A stretch of 64,000 nucleotides of DNA, from contig NC_052132.2 in the NCBI RefSeq assembly GCF_016086655.4, positions 9,798,805 to 9,862,804 of the forward strand. Reading direction: 5' to 3'. This DNA is from Lepeophtheirus salmonis (Eukaryota > Arthropoda > Copepoda > Siphonostomatoida > Caligidae). The notes under the pieces were generated by a model. The model was not told the origin of the DNA and did not search any database. It saw nothing but the letters and a program-made list of their open reading frames with translations. The position numbers and the translations under genes are program-made. This document shows, piece after piece, positions 10,926 to 20,024 of the stretch (its first letter is position 1; each line of letters opens with the position of its first letter).

Positions 10926-11105
10926 TACTGATTAAGTATAAGTAAACATTATAGAATTAAAATTACTTGTACTGACAAAGGAGTTGTCTTTGAAGTCCAT
11001 ATAAATAATGTACAATTCCTTCTTTATAAGCAATCGTGATTCCAACCTATGACTATTTAGCAAAAGAGAATAAATTTTTCCTGAGTACGTGTGACTACCT
11101 TCAAT
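10926..11105 (-). repeat. SINE-like repeat S1, copy 2, next to E1
   Basis: Shares CTGATTAAGTATAAG, AGTAAACATTATAG, TCTTTGAAGTCCAT and AGAATAAATTTTTCC with the S1 copies at 4.5 and 14.8 kb. Its tail end begins directly at the right edge of E1, so the E1 target duplication CTGATTAA is S1 sequence. The B-box-like word is degraded here (AGGTTGGAATC). Confidence 0.5.
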
Positions 11106-11584
11106 GAAGCATAATTTATAATCAAAGAATATAAATGACATGCATGCTGTGTAAACTGACACTTAATATCTTTTTTTCTGATTTTTTTCTCATTATATTA
11201 TATGAACCAGTAATGAGAAACTTTATTAATTTGAAAGTATCATGAAATTTTTAGACTATAACAGAAAGTGGAACTATTCAGGATATTTTTTAATTATTGG
11301 GATTAGTATAATGTATCTGCAACATTTTACTCAAAGTTTTAATTTTGGGAGTGTAAGAGCTAAATTTGAAGTGATATTTTCTGCGTAATTATTGAAATTA
11401 TACTGGTATCACGAGTTTTTATAAAAAATACAAGGTCAATTCGATAAATCCAGACAATTTTAAATAGGTGTTTAAAACTACCCTTAGAGAATTTATTGCA
11501 AAAAATTATAATTAACGAAAAAATAAGTATTGTAACTTTCACATTAATAAATGTTTTTTATGGAATTGAGATCTCAGAAGCGTC
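11106..11584. other. No gene recognised
   Basis: AT-rich spacer with a 60-codon chance minus frame (11360-11542). Nothing shared with other parts of the window was noticed. Confidence 0.35.
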
Positions 11585-12145
11585 TGCAAGATTTTTTTTT
11601 TTTTTGGGAGAGGGGGGAAGACTTAGTTTTTGGATTTTTATTTGAAAAAAAAATCAAAATTTATATTTTTCATGGCAAAAAAAAATTAATTTGAAATGTA
11701 AGTTTTTGTTAGTCTTTTCTTTAAAAATCCATAGGTATTCTCAAAAATTTTAATATTTTGAAAAAACTTTCAAAAATAAACAGTTTTTGATAAAAAACTA
11801 CATTAAAAAAAATTCAAAAAATTCACAACTTTTTACAAAAAATTCAAAATTAAATTTCTGATATAAAATTTTTGAAAAGAAATTCAACTTTTAAATTTTT
11901 GGAGAAAAACTTCAAAAATACTTAGTTATTCATGAAAAATTAATTTTTTTGGGAAATAATTAGAAAAATTAAATTTTTTGAAAATACAAACTAAAAACTA
12001 ATTTTTTTTGAAAATAGAAACTGAAAATTTAAATTTTTTGGAAAAAAGATTTGAAATATTAAATTAAATTTTCTACATAAAAATAAAAGTTCTTTAATCT
12101 AGGGATCTATAGCCCTCAGCCCACCCCCTCCGGACGCCCCTGGTT
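11585..12145 (+). repeat. A1 repeat, copy 1: T-run, AT minisatellite body, GC-rich end
   Basis: Starts with a poly-T run and a G-rich patch, continues with about 450 bp of imperfect tandem units built from AAATTTTTTGGAAAAA, TTCAAAAATT and CTAGTTATTCA, and ends with a compact GC-rich block (CCCACCCCCTCCGGACGCCCC at 12120-12140, quoted as CCCACCCCC and GGACGCCCC). The same layout is seen at 20.0, 41.3/42.1 and 57.1 kb. No coding capacity. Confidence 0.6.
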
Positions 12146-12425
12146 CTGCATAATAACTAAGCCACTCCATAATCTTAATTTGCGTCTTCTTTCCTCACTC
12201 CATTGTTACTTTGGGCGTATGTTTAGAGTCATTGTTTTGTTGGAAGACCCATTCACTACCCTTCTTTAGTACCCTGTCCGGACAGAAGGTGTTTGCTGCC
12301 CAATATTTCCCGGTACATTGTCCAGTCTATCTTTACTTTGCTGCAGTGAAGTCGTCATTTCCTCCATGAAACACCCCGATGCTTGACGGTGGGGAGCGTG
12401 TTCTTGGGTTTATATTTAAAATCAT
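12130..12425 (-). pseudogene. Tc1-type transposase relic, middle part
   Basis: Read from about 12425 downwards: TLPTVKHRG resembles the Tc1 stretch that leads into GGSVMVWGCF; TMYREILGSKHLL follows; then WVFQQNNDSKHTPK, the block around the second catalytic Asp, and IMEWLSYYAE near the end. The family motif is FQQDNDPKHT, so the catalytic Asp reads Asn here. Stops interrupt the frame, and neither the DNA-binding N-terminus nor the SPDLNPIE block is present. Unlike the mariner relics, this one keeps part of the core. Its right-hand neighbour is ordinary AT-rich DNA; its left side merges with the GC-rich end of the A1 repeat. Confidence 0.75.
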
Positions 12426-13241
12426 TCTTTCTCCCATTTTCTTTTTAAATAATGTATCTCACTCTTAAAATAAATATGTTTGGAGTATCGAATAGAGCAG
12501 TTAATGCTCTTGAGAAAAGATCAATGCAAGAGAATAAAGAAAATGTCATTTTAAATTGTAAAGTTCTTATTGTAGAGAAACATACATTGTTGAAACTTAT
12601 TAAAGTGGAGGAGTTAAGATTAATTATCATTGCTGCAGCTTCTTGCTAGACTGCTTTTACGATTAAGCTTCAAGATGATAACATCCCATCTTGGAAGTTT
12701 GCTGGGGTTCTGATTAAATTTTGTCCTTCACTCCTTGCGAGATACTTGATAGTTTTGTAAAAGATTATTTGCAATTTTTTTAAAGTTAAAAAATTATAGT
12801 TCCAGATAGTTCATTTCAGTTTTCATTCTTTAAGTTATTTTTGTTAATGCTATTTAATTGTTGAATATTCAATTTTTTTTTATAAATTTGTTATTAGTCG
12901 TCGTTTTAAACACGTTTGCTTCAGTGTATAATAGGTGCTGTTCCCTTTTTTTTCTAGGAACGTAATTTTAAACTAAATTGTTTATTTATATCTGTAAGAT
13001 GCAATTTTTATAAATACATCAAGAAGGAAAAAAACAAATTCAATACGATAAATAACATGTTGAGGTATACACATTTCCCCTAATTTTTATTATCTACGTT
13101 AATAAAACAAAGTTTTTATATCTGTCCGTATAAATGATTATCTATTGTTTTTAATGTTCAATACAAAAGAAAATAATTTCTCCCGATCTCGCTGTTCATT
13201 CTAAATATTATGTTCCTTTTTTTTCATGAATAATAGAGTAG
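12426..13241. other. No gene recognised
   Basis: AT-rich. Overlapping 61- and 65-codon frames on opposite strands at 12445-12649 do not resemble anything known. A weak possibility of a host exon here cannot be excluded by eye. Confidence 0.3.
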
Positions 13242-13808
13242 GTTTGCCCTGCGTTGCCCGGAAAATCAATACCTTTAAATTAATTCTGAACTTTTCTGCT
13301 TCCTATGAAACAAAAAGTAAAGACTGTAAAATTTGAAGAACGATTCTGGCTGCATGTTGGTATGTATCTTTGCAGACTTTTTTTTTTAATGAAGGAGACT
13401 ATAAGACTTAGCGACAAAATATTCAAGCGCCGACCATTGAACTGTTGTGCCCTCAACTTTCATTTTATTGTCAAAAGTCATTTGTCTTATTCTCTCGTCT
13501 GTTTTTTTTGTCCCTAAATCTGATAATCACCTTTTAAAAAAAGAGTGCAAAGACACATTCCAATTGCAATGAGAACAATATAATTTTTGTTTTATATGAA
13601 GTAGTCGTTGGTTTGTCAAAAAAAAATCGTTTTTAGTAAATTGCTATTTCAAGGCCCCCATAGCCTTGAAGAAAAAAAATGTTACCAGAACCGTTTCTCG
13701 AGCCTTAAAAAGCTACATGAAAAATTTCAGCAAATTGCAACTATTGGTTTGGCCGTGATTCCCAAACATTCACACTCCCACACATACATTCGATTTTATA
13801 TATAGATT
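13242..13808 (+). mobile_element. P1 element, copy 1 (GCGTTGCCC start, TATATATAGATTA end)
   Basis: Starts GTTTGCCCTGCGTTGCCCGG and ends TCGATTTTATATATAGATTA. The copy at 28.24-29.29 kb has the same two ends and a shared pre-terminal block containing AAAATTTCAGC and CACACACA. Elements with a palindromic GCCCGG-type start and an AT-run end are common in arthropods. I do not know the class, and no transposase or reverse transcriptase is visible. Frames at 13305-13517 and 13608-13805 fall inside it and are not considered genes. Confidence 0.45.
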
Positions 13809-13945
13809 AGTGATGCGTTGTGACCTGAATTTTGCTGCTCGAGTATCTTCGAGTTTATTTAAAAAAAAAAAAACACTCGAGGAATTACGAGCTATACTCG
13901 TTACTCACTTGAATACTCGTTACTCGTTTGAATACTGATTTATCC
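13809..13945. repeat. CTCGAG-rich patch with a 19-bp direct repeat
   Basis: ACTCGTTACTCACTTGAAT and ACTCGTTACTCGTTTGAAT are consecutive 19-bp units at about 13903-13940. They follow GCTCGAGTATC, a poly-A run and ACTCGAGG. The composition resembles the patch at 363-480. Confidence 0.45.
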
Positions 13946-14245
13946 CATGGGTTTCAAACTTACAATTTTGTGCGATAAAGACACAATTTCATTGATTTAG
14001 GTGTGGGTCGGGTAACTTTTTTAGCGTTACCCAAATAGAACTTGTAACACAATCAATTTACCCCAAAATAGTTGCATGATATTTATTTGTTTATTTTATT
14101 GAGCACTAGGAAGAAAAAGTCCAATTACCCCATAAAAATTCTAAATCACCCAGTTGGGTTACTTTACCCCTATTTTTTTAACCATTGATTTAGGGGGACT
14201 AGAGCCTCTCCATTCCAGTCCTTGTGGACGCCCCTCCTACTACCT
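13946..14245. other. GGGTAAC hairpin and an isolated A1 GC-rich end
   Basis: GGGTAAC and GTTACCC make a 7-bp hairpin at about 14011-14034. At 14190-14240 the string GGACTAGAGCCTCTCC...GGACGCCCCTC matches the GC-rich end of A1 without the minisatellite body. No gene is seen. Confidence 0.35.
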
Positions 14246-14824
14246 ATCACTTTATTGCACGCTAACAAATTTGTCCGTCAAAAAATCATATTTTATATGG
14301 AATTATTCAAAGTTTGTCTTTTAAAAATAATTTTTTTCCCTTCTCTTATTACTAATAATAAGAGTAACATTCTTAGTTGGCTCGGATGATGTGACATTCT
14401 TCTTCTTGTGGACTCAAGAATTATTGAACCCAAATGAAATAAACACTTTTCATGATTTACATGCAATATATTCTCAAAAAAAGAAAGAGGGAGAAACACA
14501 CTTTTTGACAAATAACTAAAATAAAAAATAAATATCAAATTTCCATCAAAACGACAGAATAATATATTTCTAATTCCAATTATCCTACTATTCTCTTTCA
14601 TTATCGGCAATTTGATGGAGTTTAATCAGTAATTAATGGAAATGGATCCATTTTATCATGTAAAAATATCCAGTCAAGCCCAAAAGATGGCGTCTCCTTC
14701 AATTATGTTGCCATTTATTGTGTTAGGAAAAACGATTAATCTTATCTTTTAATGAACCTTGAAAATCGGCTTTTTAGTATTTTAGGTATTTTATTTAAAT
14801 ATTCCTTTAATTGGTTAGATGGAG
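14246..14824. other. No gene recognised
   Basis: AT-rich. A 105-codon minus frame (14293-14610) has no recognisable domain. AAAGATGGCGTCTCCTTCA near 14681 faintly resembles AAATGTGGCGTCTTTTTCA near 56481. Confidence 0.35.
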
Positions 14825-15015
14825 TTGCACTAATTAATAATAAGTAAACATTATAGTATTACATTTACTCCACCTCACCTAGGAATCTTTTGGTCAAATC
14901 CATTTATATAAAGTATATTTGTTTCTCTAGGAATCACCTGGGCGCGAACCTACACAGATTGATTTCAACAGAATAACTTCTCCCGAGAACGTTGCCCATA
15001 AGTTACGGCGATTCC
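14825..15015 (-). repeat. SINE-like repeat S1, copy 3 (clearest tRNA-like head)
   Basis: On the minus strand the head (15015 down to 14930) starts GGAATCG and finishes TGATTCC, which can pair as a 7-bp acceptor-like stem with one G-U pair. GGTTCGCGCC (14950-14941) resembles a polymerase III B box and TTCTCGGGAG a weak A box 39 bases earlier. The span of 86 bases is longer than a normal tRNA and no clean anticodon arm was found, so this is a tRNA-derived repeat rather than a tRNA gene. The body then runs to AGTAAACATTATAG. Confidence 0.55.
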
Positions 15016-15040
15016 TTATTATTAAATTAATAAATTAATC

Positions 15041-15205
15041 GAAGAAATAACAATGTAGTCGTATTAATCAACATTTGCATGCGTGTACATAAAACATCGA
15101 ACGTCTATACAGGGTGCTGAGTATATTCTAAGCCACGAAATAACAATGTTGTCGTATTAATGAAATATTGCAGGGGTATACAATGTGCATGAAGCATCGA
15201 ATATG
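15041..15205. repeat. Two direct copies of an about 70-bp unit, 92 bp apart
   Basis: GAAATAACAATGTAGTCGTATTAAT (shared core AATAACAATGT) through GTACATAAAACATCGAACG recurs as GAAATAACAATGTTGTCGTATTAAT through TGCATGAAGCATCGAATATG. A mariner-end-like TACAGGGTG lies between them at about 15109. The 121-codon minus frame at 15105-15470 overlaps and is unrecognised. Confidence 0.55.
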
Positions 15206-15854
15206 CAGAACTGTCTTTGTTTGTTATTGTTATTACTCTCTTATGAAATACAGTATATACTTCATAATTCATGTGCATTTTCAGAGCTGAATAAAATATA
15301 AACGCTGGTATGTAAAAAATAGTTAATACACAGAGGCGTTTTGTATATTGAATACGGGGAGCACTGTTTTGTTTGATTTTGTTAGTGAGCGCCTTAATAG
15401 CAAAAGTACTGTAATCGACGTCTCTCATTGTTTTATTGCCGATCTGATAATTTGCACACTTATTTATCATACTGTGATTTTAAATTGAATTAAATTATAT
15501 ACATCCACATATATCCGATATGTTAAAAATCATTTTGGCCAAATGTCCGTTCGGAAAGGTAAATTCCGAAAATTATCCTTTCGTGAAATATCTGTTTGAG
15601 AAATTGTCCTTCTGCAAAAAAACTCAAGTTCAATATAATTTTTTAAAATATTATCAGTTGAATATTATGCATTTATCAAAGAGCTTGTGATAAAATGTAT
15701 TTCTGCCTAAGTGATTACAAATTTAATACACGTGTGACTTTTGACATCTTGGAAATAATAAAACTAAATTTTTAAATATATTTATTTGTACGTAATTGTA
15801 ACAGATGTATTTTTTTAAGGAAAATGATATAATGTTTAATGGAACTTGAGTGTT
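15206..15854. other. No gene recognised; short imperfect repeats at 15541-15615
   Basis: Five imperfect units of 14-17 bp follow one another at 15541-15615 (AAATGTCCGTTCGG, AAAGGTAAATTCCG, AAAATTATCCTTTCGTG, AAATATCTGTTTGAG, AAATTGTCCTTCTGC). The rest is AT-rich spacer. Confidence 0.4.
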
Positions 15855-16105
15855 GTTTACTTAGATTTTAGTTTGTTTACAAAATAATCAAAAGTGGCGC
15901 TGTCTTGTGGTAAAATAATTTAACTCCTTAAATGAAAATATTATTTAATAATAAAGGTAGTATCCGACATTGTCCTGAGTTATTAGACATCGACCAACAG
16001 ATAAACTTTGCTTTAATGTTATAGATCCCCCAGAAATATTCAGTCTTCCTCTGGATTTTTAATGAGCAATTTTACATGTAGTTACTCAATACTTGGATGT
16101 TTTTC
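15855..16105 (+). repeat. Dispersed repeat R1, copy 4 (long)
   Basis: The most complete plus-oriented copy: GTTTGTTTACAAAATAATC, GTGGCGCTGTCTTGTGG, GTAGTATCCGACATTG, GAGTTATTAGAC, AACTTTGCTTTAAT, TAATGAGC and GTAGTTACTCAATACTTGG in order. The first part also occurs reversed at 56.17-56.29 kb, so R1 extends upstream of the GGCATTG core. Confidence 0.7.
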
Positions 16106-16164
16106 TCTCCACAAGAGCGAAACAATAATAAAACCAGCCTAAGAATTAAATGAGTATCTCCATT

Positions 16165-16295
16165 TAAGTGTGCACATGAAAAACATAGTCAACACCAAGA
16201 ATTTTTTGGGGTTTCAACTTAATATATTATTAAAGGAAAATTTGTATATTATTCAACGCCTAATAACTCTGGGCAATCCCAGGTGCGACCGCTAT
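16165..16295 (-). repeat. Dispersed repeat R1, copy 5, inverted next to copy 4
   Basis: TGCACATGAAAAAC, TATTAAAGG and CGCCTAATAACTCTGGGCAA are the reverse of the R1 core. With copy 4 this gives a head-to-head pair separated by about 60 bp. Confidence 0.6.
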
Positions 16296-17232
16296 AAGTA
16301 TATAATAATTAAAATGATTTCCTGAAATTAATTGTTTATATAAAAATTTTAAAACAAATAAAATTACTTATTTTGCTTTTAACACAGTTTATATTAGGTA
16401 TTCTTATAAAAGGTGTACGACCGCTTTTTCATCTTTTGACGTTTAGTCCATATATAGTTAAAGGCGTTGCCCTTATTTTCATGCCTCATTGGTGTTGCTA
16501 TGAAACATTTATATTTATTTTATTATTTACATTTGAAGTATGAAAGTATAATTTCACCATAATCAAACGGACTTAAGTAACACATATTGATCTATATTAT
16601 ATAATTTAATAACATCATATACATATAGCGTGACTGAAATATTTTATTCTTTAAATTTTCCTTAATTATTTACTTTTGGCATTTTTAAAGGTATGGACGC
16701 CATTAATAATTTGAACATTATCTCATGTGGAAGCATATTTGGTGAATTATTATTTTGGGACTTTTAGTAATGTATGTTATACGAAGGAGGGCTTCATGAA
16801 TTATAGGCTTTTATGCCTTGCCACTTCCTCAATTAAGCAAATTACATTCATATTCGATTAAAGTAATTTTAATGCATTTTAAGAACTCATAAAAACTTGT
16901 TCTATTATACTATGATTAGAATGCAAAAATAGGATAAATAGATATTAAATCTATTGCAAACAACTGTTAATTCAACATTCATTAATGATTTGTTTTTCTT
17001 ACAAAATTGATTTATTCTTATGTCCATTAACCAAAACACATTTAATAATAATTGTTAAAAAAATTCAGAAAAATAATTAATATGCTTTTTTCATGGCTCA
17101 ACAATATGGGTAGGATTGCTCTTATGACTGCACGTAATCTTTTATTTTTCCATCTCGAAATTTGAGACTGCGTTATTGGAAAGTAGAAATTCAATTATTG
17201 CAGCCAATTAATAATTTAGAAATAACATAGCT
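16296..17232. other. No gene recognised
   Basis: AT-rich spacer. No shared repeat or domain was noticed. GCGTTGCCC near 16465 is too short on its own to call a P1 element. Confidence 0.35.
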
Positions 17233-17414
17233 TAAGTGAAAGGTAGGGAGGGATCCAGTCCACCTCCTGGCTCATATCTCAGTTCACGGATCCTCTGTCC
17301 CTCTAATTCCCGGAAAATGTATTGAAATAGTCGTAATCTATCTCCTTCTACTCCAACAATATGATGAAGATTGTTCAGACTACCGATGAAGACGACGAAA
17401 ACAAAGACGTAAAC
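17233..17414 (-). CDS. Possible unrecognised exon (weak)
   Basis: A minus-strand frame without an ATG is open for 60 codons. It reads a hydrophobic start (VYVFVFVVFIGSL) followed by a charged stretch (RLRLFQYIFRELEGQRI, then RELRYEPGGGLDP) and a stop at 17233-17235. Base composition is clearly less AT-rich than its surroundings and no repeat covers it, which is why it is listed. TTATTAAG just upstream could be a splice acceptor but lacks a good pyrimidine tract. On the plus strand the same DNA offers a short rival frame starting MMKIVQTTDEDDENKD before GTAAAC. I do not recognise either protein. Chance is a real possibility for a frame of this length. Confidence 0.17.
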
Positions 17415-18479
17415 TTAATAATTGTTTATCCTTATTTTCCATCAATCTCTTATCATTAGATTTGTTCCCAATACCCATGTGTGATAACAGACCCTACGAG
17501 ACAACATTTAAAAGTCTAAAAAAAGAATGAAAAAGCTAATTTAAAATAATGTCCAAATTTATAAACAAATTATACATATACTATCCCCTACGCATATATA
17601 TTTTTAATTTGTCAACTTCTAATCAATATTAATATAAAAGTTTTCTATTGTAAGTTTATTTTAATCATAAAATAAGTTTAAGTAATCAACATGTACGTAA
17701 AATTAACCAAATTTTTGCTGAGAAAAATAACCTAACTTTGAGACTTTTTTGGCTCAGCGATACTCCTACATATGGAAAATATATTTTCAATGTTGTTGTT
17801 TTTTCATTTGTGTTGGGGTAAATTTTTTTAGTCTTGATCAAGTACTTGTCAATGTATTTCAGATTTTTTTTTTGAATAATCATTGAAACGGTACGACATT
17901 CAAATATTTTACTTTTGACATGGTAACATGGATATCCAGATACGCTTCTAAGCAGTCAAGTACCAAATTTCAATATGGAAGCTCTTTTGGATAAAAAATA
18001 TACAAGATACAGTAGTTTTTGGTAATTAAATATCAATGCGACACTGAAAATTTTCGTCCAAAAAAGGACTGGGACGAGAATCTGTATCTCATGATCGACT
18101 TAAAAGGATTTGCTGAAATTTTGAACAATGAATCTATTTATAAATTTGAGCTTATTTCCGAAAAATTATCCAAATCTGAGAAGGTTGGGTAACATTTTTT
18201 TCTTTTGCTAGATTTGACATGGAATACCCCAAATATCCTATTTGTTTCTGTCTTTCGAGAAAAATGTTGATCGAATTAAGGGTTTTTTTTACATGACTAA
18301 AAATGAAAAATATTTTCTTATGAAGGCATATTTAGATTTACAAAGAGTTGATATCCATCTCCTCCTATTCCAATTATACAGGGTAGGGATCCATAACAAA
18401 TTTAGACCTCAATATATTAACAACCTTGAAATATATGTTTGTGAAAGTGTGTTAGTCAAATTTAGCTGCCAAAACTGTA
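17415..18479. other. No gene recognised
   Basis: AT-rich. An 80-codon plus frame (18242-18484) has plausible composition (MFLSFEKNVDRIKGFF) but no domain I know; it ends where the mariner relic begins. TACAGGGTAG at 18378 resembles a mariner end. Confidence 0.3.
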
Positions 18480-18935
18480 TTTGAAAAAATCTAAAACCCT
18501 TCAGAATTCTTCCGAATACGAACTCTGTACGGCCATAATTTTATGCCTCCGTGCCAGGTGCACCCCAAAGGACAAAATTTTATCCATGTATAAATATGTT
18601 AGAGAGCTTAAATTATACCAACAGACCTGGTGTCCCGCTAAACCTATAAATTGATGCAGTTTGTCCAAATCTGGTTATTGGAACCGGATTTATTCCGGAA
18701 AAACAACATTTTTAAGACTTGTATGTTCTGGGCGAAGAAAACATGGCCCCTAGTATGCCTCTTTGACTCCTATGTGTGGGTGTTTTGGAGAGAGTGAGTC
18801 TAATAAACGTACACATAACACTGTTGAGTCCTTGCTGCTTCCATTCTCGTGGTAGTTGCCAATAGACAAGGAGTTCCTCATCAAGGCTTTTTCCAGATAC
18901 AGGACTAGATTAAAGGCTAAGTGATTGACTTTACT
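18480..18935 (+). pseudogene. Mariner-like transposase relic, C-terminal part
   Basis: The clearest piece is at 18725-18935: FWAKKTWP, then DSYVWVFWRE in place of the usual LNPLDYYVWGVVER block, then SNKRTHNTVESLL, DKEFLIKAFSRYRTRLKAK. The SPD triplet that carries the third catalytic Asp has been lost from the WP block. Several frame changes are needed. The upstream part (18480-18720) reads KILSM, VRELKLYQQ and may be earlier transposase sequence, but this is uncertain. A 90-codon minus frame over 18750-19022 is a shadow of this relic. Confidence 0.6.
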
Positions 18936-19374
18936 ATGGATCCTTACATTTAAGAACAAGAGATTTGTTAATTGCTGAATTAATTGCAAAAGGGTAAGAC
19001 TTGTCCAACAATGTTTCAACAAATGGTTATACCAAACATTTCTATCCTCTTTTAAACGATTTCTTTTGTGGCTATATCCATATTAATAAAGAAAAGTTTT
19101 GTTAACCCTCCTTTAGTATAATTTTTATGTGTATCTTAGGACTAAATATATAAGAAATAGCAATACCATTGAGCGTTTACGATAAATTAAAAAGAAAAAG
19201 GAGTTTTTATGTATAGAGTTGTATGAAAGCGGTATATAAAAATGAATAATATCATGAAGGTGATTAGGTAAACTCTTATTTTATACAACACTATGATGGA
19301 TATATTTGTATAAAATATGATTCAAGGACTCATTTTTAATAACAAACGTGTGTAGCTTATGTTAAACTAAAAAA
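18936..19374. other. No gene recognised
   Basis: AT-rich spacer between the mariner relic and R1 copy 6; no domain or repeat recognised. Confidence 0.35.
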
Positions 19375-19735
19375 CTAGAAGGGAAGTAATGAAGGTGACT
19401 TTAAATGAGGTTTAGTAATGAACGTGTGACGCTCAGAGCCTCATATTAAAAAAGAAAAGAAAAGGGGAGTACATATATATTTAGTTGTAAATCCTTAGCA
19501 TTTTTTAACGTGGTATTTTGTTGTTGGCAATCTGAACGATTTTTTTTTTAAATTTATCCAGCTGTAACCATTATTATATTATTCTTGAGGAGTGAACATC
19601 TAAGTATTGTGCTCATGAAAACATGAAGTAACACTGGTAATTTATTGGAGAGTTATCTTCTTTATTAATAAAGTATATTATTAAAGCAAAGTTTCTCTGT
19701 TCATCGGTGCCTAATAACTCGGGGTAATGCGGAGT
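19375..19735 (-). repeat. Dispersed repeat R1, copy 6 (longest minus-oriented copy)
   Basis: Starts with GAAGGTGACTTTAAATGAGG and AAAAAAGAAAAGAAAAGGGG, continues with TTCTTGAGGAG, GTGCTCATGAAAAC, TTATTAAAGCAAAGTTT and GTTCATCGGTGCC, and ends with TAATAACTCGGGGTAATGC and GAGTAC. It defines most of the family's length. A fragment of M1 (ATAGACATATTTGAGTCA) follows at 19742-19800. Confidence 0.65.
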
Positions 19736-20024
19736 ACTAGGGCAAGTAAATATTTCATAGACATATTTGAGTCAATTATATACTTTGTATTCAAGTTATT
19801 CATTATCTAGGCGCCCTGCAAGTGGTTTAATTTGGAAAATGGATCCTGATTCGAGTTAATTTTTCCTGTATAAAAGGCTACCCTTAGTAACTTTGTTTAG
19901 AGAGTAGGTTTGTCCGGGACATTAAAACTTGCACCATTAATTCAGCTGGAGAAATGGGAAATATCAAACAGATAAAAAATGTAGATTGTTTATGTGAAGA
20001 AGAAGTTGACCCAATATTATATAA

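Larger units (their letters stand above)
9256..10927 (-). mobile_element. E1: DNA transposon relic with long inverted arms and an 8-bp target-site duplication
   Basis: The outer left arm (9256-9336, starting TAGGGAGTATCAC) is matched in reverse by the right end (10850-10927, ending TACACCCTA). Both share GGAGCCCAAAAT, ATTCTGACCC and AAAAGTTGCGAAT. The inner left arm (about 9963-10053) is matched by about 10770-10840 (shared AAATAAACTATGAATCAAAT). A later insertion of about 620 bp splits the left arm. Just outside, TTGATTAA (9248-9255) and CTGATTAA (10928-10935) agree at 7 of 8 bases, which suggests an 8-bp target duplication. The right arm is an inverted copy of the 3' end of the gene inside. 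Superfamily is uncertain; 8-bp duplications occur in hAT and P-type elements. Confidence 0.6.

Noticed and set aside
14293..14610. 105-codon minus-strand open frame
   Set aside because: No domain, AT-driven composition and no exon-like borders.
14930..15015. A genuine tRNA gene
   Set aside because: The ends pair and a B-box-like word is present, but no proper anticodon and T arms form and the unit is repeated with a long body; a SINE head fits better.
15105..15470. 121-codon minus-strand open frame
   Set aside because: It overlaps a local direct duplication and a mariner-end-like sequence, and I recognise no family. Listed only as context.
18750..19022. 90-codon minus-strand open frame
   Set aside because: It lies antisense to the mariner C-terminal relic and is explained by it.
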